Shown here: piece after piece, positions 52,558-53,603 of the stretch
Layout of the letters: every line of letters begins with the position of its first letter
How positions within the stretch are numbered: position 1 is the stretch's first letter
Source of the DNA: a bacterium UBP15_UBA6099
GTDB taxonomy: Bacteria > UBP15 > UBA6099
Reading direction: 5' to 3'
NCBI GenBank assembly: GCA_002435745.1
Contig: DIWT01000025.1
Span: 1 to 53,603, forward strand
Length of the DNA stretch: 53,603 nt
Made by a program: the position numbers and the translations under genes
The notes under the pieces: generated by a model
Seen by the model: the letters and a program-made list of their open reading frames with translations, nothing else
Database searches by the model: none
Told to the model about the DNA's origin: nothing

Positions 52558-53514
52558 ATGGCAACCACGGCGGGCGCAACGAAAGCGCGTTTCAAAAACT
52601 TCTCCGGTTACAAAGACTTTGAAGACCATTTTCTTGCGCTGTGCGAAAGCGCGGAGATAACCGCAGAAGTTTCTCAAATAGGCGAAAGCGTGGAAGGCCG
52701 CGCGATATGGACGGTCAGCCTCGGCGACGCCGACCCTTCAGCGCCCGGCGTTCTTTATTCATCTCTGACACACGGCCATGAGTTCGTCGCGGGCGACATG
52801 TGCCTTGATGTTCTGAGATGGTTCCTGTCGCCTGAAAACCGCGACGCTTCAATAGAGATGCTATCTCGCGCGCGCGCGCACTTCCTTCCTGTGGCAAACC
52901 CGGACGCCAACGAGCGCGCGCACAGAGAATTGAGGAAGTACGGAGTGTCGTTCGCGCGCAAGAACGCCAACGGTGTCGACCTTAACCGCAATTTCCCGGC
53001 CCATTTCTACCCCGAAGGGGGCAGCCCGGTAATGGCGTCGAACCTGCCGTTCACGCTTGTGTACAGGGGCGAAGGCCCGCTTTCGGAGCCGGAATCGAGG
53101 GCGTTCAGAGATTTCGTCGAGAAGACCCCCCTGCGCGCCTCTCTTGCGATACATAGTCCGGGCAGGTTCATCGGTTATCCGTTCTGCCACACGAACGCGC
53201 CCTGCCCTCACAGCGAAGAAATGCGCGCTGTCGCAGACGCCATGCGCTCCCGCCAGCCCTTCTTCAAGTACCGCGCTGGCAGCGAGTTCACTTATCTGCC
53301 CACCAGCGGCGACCTAGACGACTGGCTTTACGAGGAACACGGCATTTTCGCGTTCCTTCTCGAAGTGGGAAAACTCGGATTGAGAATTGAAGACCCTGCG
53401 ACATGGCTTAACATGTACGCATGGTGCAACGCCCCCGAAGCCGAAAAGGAAATCGCCAACAACATCGACGCATGCGTCTACTTCGCCCGATGGGCGGCCG
53501 GACTGGAAAAATAG
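52558..53514 (+). CDS. M14 family zinc carboxypeptidase-like protein
   Basis: A 318-residue M14 peptidase. The zinc motif is THGHE (H72 and E75) and the second histidine is in LAIHSPGRFIG. The substrate-carboxylate arginine region is DLNRNFP, and the catalytic glutamate lies in FAFLLEVGK. No signal peptide is visible, so it is probably cytoplasmic. It begins at ATG 52558. A TATAAT at 52542-52547 would place the transcript start within a few bases of ATG, and there is no binding site, so it may be leaderless. The upstream open frame to 52324 is a shadow. Confidence 0.9.
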   Translation: MATTAGATKARFKNFSGYKDFEDHFLALCESAEITAEVSQIGESVEGRAIWTVSLGDADPSAPGVLYSSLTHGHEFVAGDMCLDVLRWFLSPENRDASIEMLSRARAHFLPVANPDANERAHRELRKYGVSFARKNANGVDLNRNFPAHFYPEGGSPVMASNLPFTLVYRGEGPLSEPESRAFRDFVEKTPLRASLAIHSPGRFIGYPFCHTNAPCPHSEEMRAVADAMRSRQPFFKYRAGSEFTYLPTSGDLDDWLYEEHGIFAFLLEVGKLGLRIEDPATWLNMYAWCNAPEAEKEIANNIDACVYFARWAAGLEK

Positions 53515-53585
53515 CTTTTTGTAACAGAGATTAATTGAACCCGAAAAAACCGTTAGTAATTTTTCGCCTTCGGAGATTGGGGAAA

Positions 53586-53603
53586 AACCCTTTGAAAAGG
53601 GTT
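53586..53603 (+). terminator. Possible terminator hairpin at the right edge
   Basis: AACCCTTT (53586-53593) pairs with AAAGGGTT (53596-53603) around a two-base loop, 71 bases after the M14 stop codon. The expected T-run would fall outside the window, so this is incomplete. Confidence 0.4.

Noticed and set aside
1..53603. tRNA or rRNA genes
   Set aside because: I saw no cloverleaf with a CCA-type end or conserved rRNA motif in the intergenic stretches.

Overview
The window looks like the chromosome of an anaerobic or facultatively anaerobic bacterium from an uncultured or poorly sampled lineage. By eye the base composition is GC-rich, genes are densely packed, Shine-Dalgarno sites are clear, and stop/start overlaps of the ATGA type are common. 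The anaerobic reading rests on two glycyl radical enzymes (GREs, which oxygen destroys), a corrinoid methyltransferase locus of the MttB type, and a membrane iron-sulfur protein resembling ETF:menaquinone oxidoreductases. I see no rRNA, tRNA or CRISPR array, and I cannot name a phylum from the sequence alone.

Layout. (1) 1-2072: AT-richer accessory DNA holding a membrane protein and a 40-residue peptide gene, bracketed by two copies of a triple-hairpin repeat. (2) 2073-9404: a TetR-type regulator followed by a GRE, an acetoacetate-decarboxylase-like protein and an acyl-CoA dehydrogenase on the minus strand. A sugar-epimerase/steroid-dehydrogenase-like reductase and an SDR lie divergently, and two TTGACC/GGTCAA operator-like palindromes sit between the arms. 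(3) 9743-11556: an AAA ATPase plus a DUF4276 (TOPRIM-like) pair, a probable defence module. (4) 11947-17443: response regulator, SCP2 protein, SIS isomerase, nucleotidylyltransferase and GH2 mannosidase-like enzyme. (5) 17746-28681: left-handed beta-helix protein, PUR-domain protein, DUF58/BatA pair, double M16 peptidase, ManC-like enzyme, a SecB-like unknown, a methyltransferase and a glycerophosphodiesterase. (6) 28935-36169: a second TetR locus reading TetR, a two-copy CGDB-like/SCP2 protein, two MttB-family methyltransferases, a corrinoid protein and a PLP gamma-family enzyme. (7) 36397-39817: DUF2505 protein, a 37-residue membrane peptide, a degenerate phosphohexomutase and an intact one. 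(8) 39890-45732: zinc alcohol dehydrogenase, HMGL-like synthase with a Cache-like tail, YkgJ-type cysteine-cluster protein and the FeS oxidoreductase. (9) 45759-47671: a terminator followed immediately by a group II intron whose reverse transcriptase is broken. (10) 47811-53514: a second GRE with an N-terminal SCP2 domain, a HAD phosphatase, a C39-like protein and an M14 carboxypeptidase.

How the parts may fit. SCP2 (sterol-carrier-like) modules recur in three settings: a stand-alone protein, the MttB operon protein, and a domain fused to a GRE. Together with the reductases, the acyl-CoA dehydrogenase and the ETF:quinone-oxidoreductase-like protein, this suggests anaerobic catabolism of bulky or lipophilic substrates, with electrons passed to the membrane. 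That is inference; no substrate can be read from sequence. The sugar-nucleotide genes (RmlA-like, ManC-like, phosphohexomutases) suggest cell-surface polysaccharide synthesis.

The most promising undescribed items are the SCP2-GRE fusion, the TetR/GRE divergon, the CGDB-SCP2-CGDB protein in the methyltransferase operon, the tandem mutase pair with one apparent pseudoenzyme, and a three-copy dispersed hairpin repeat.
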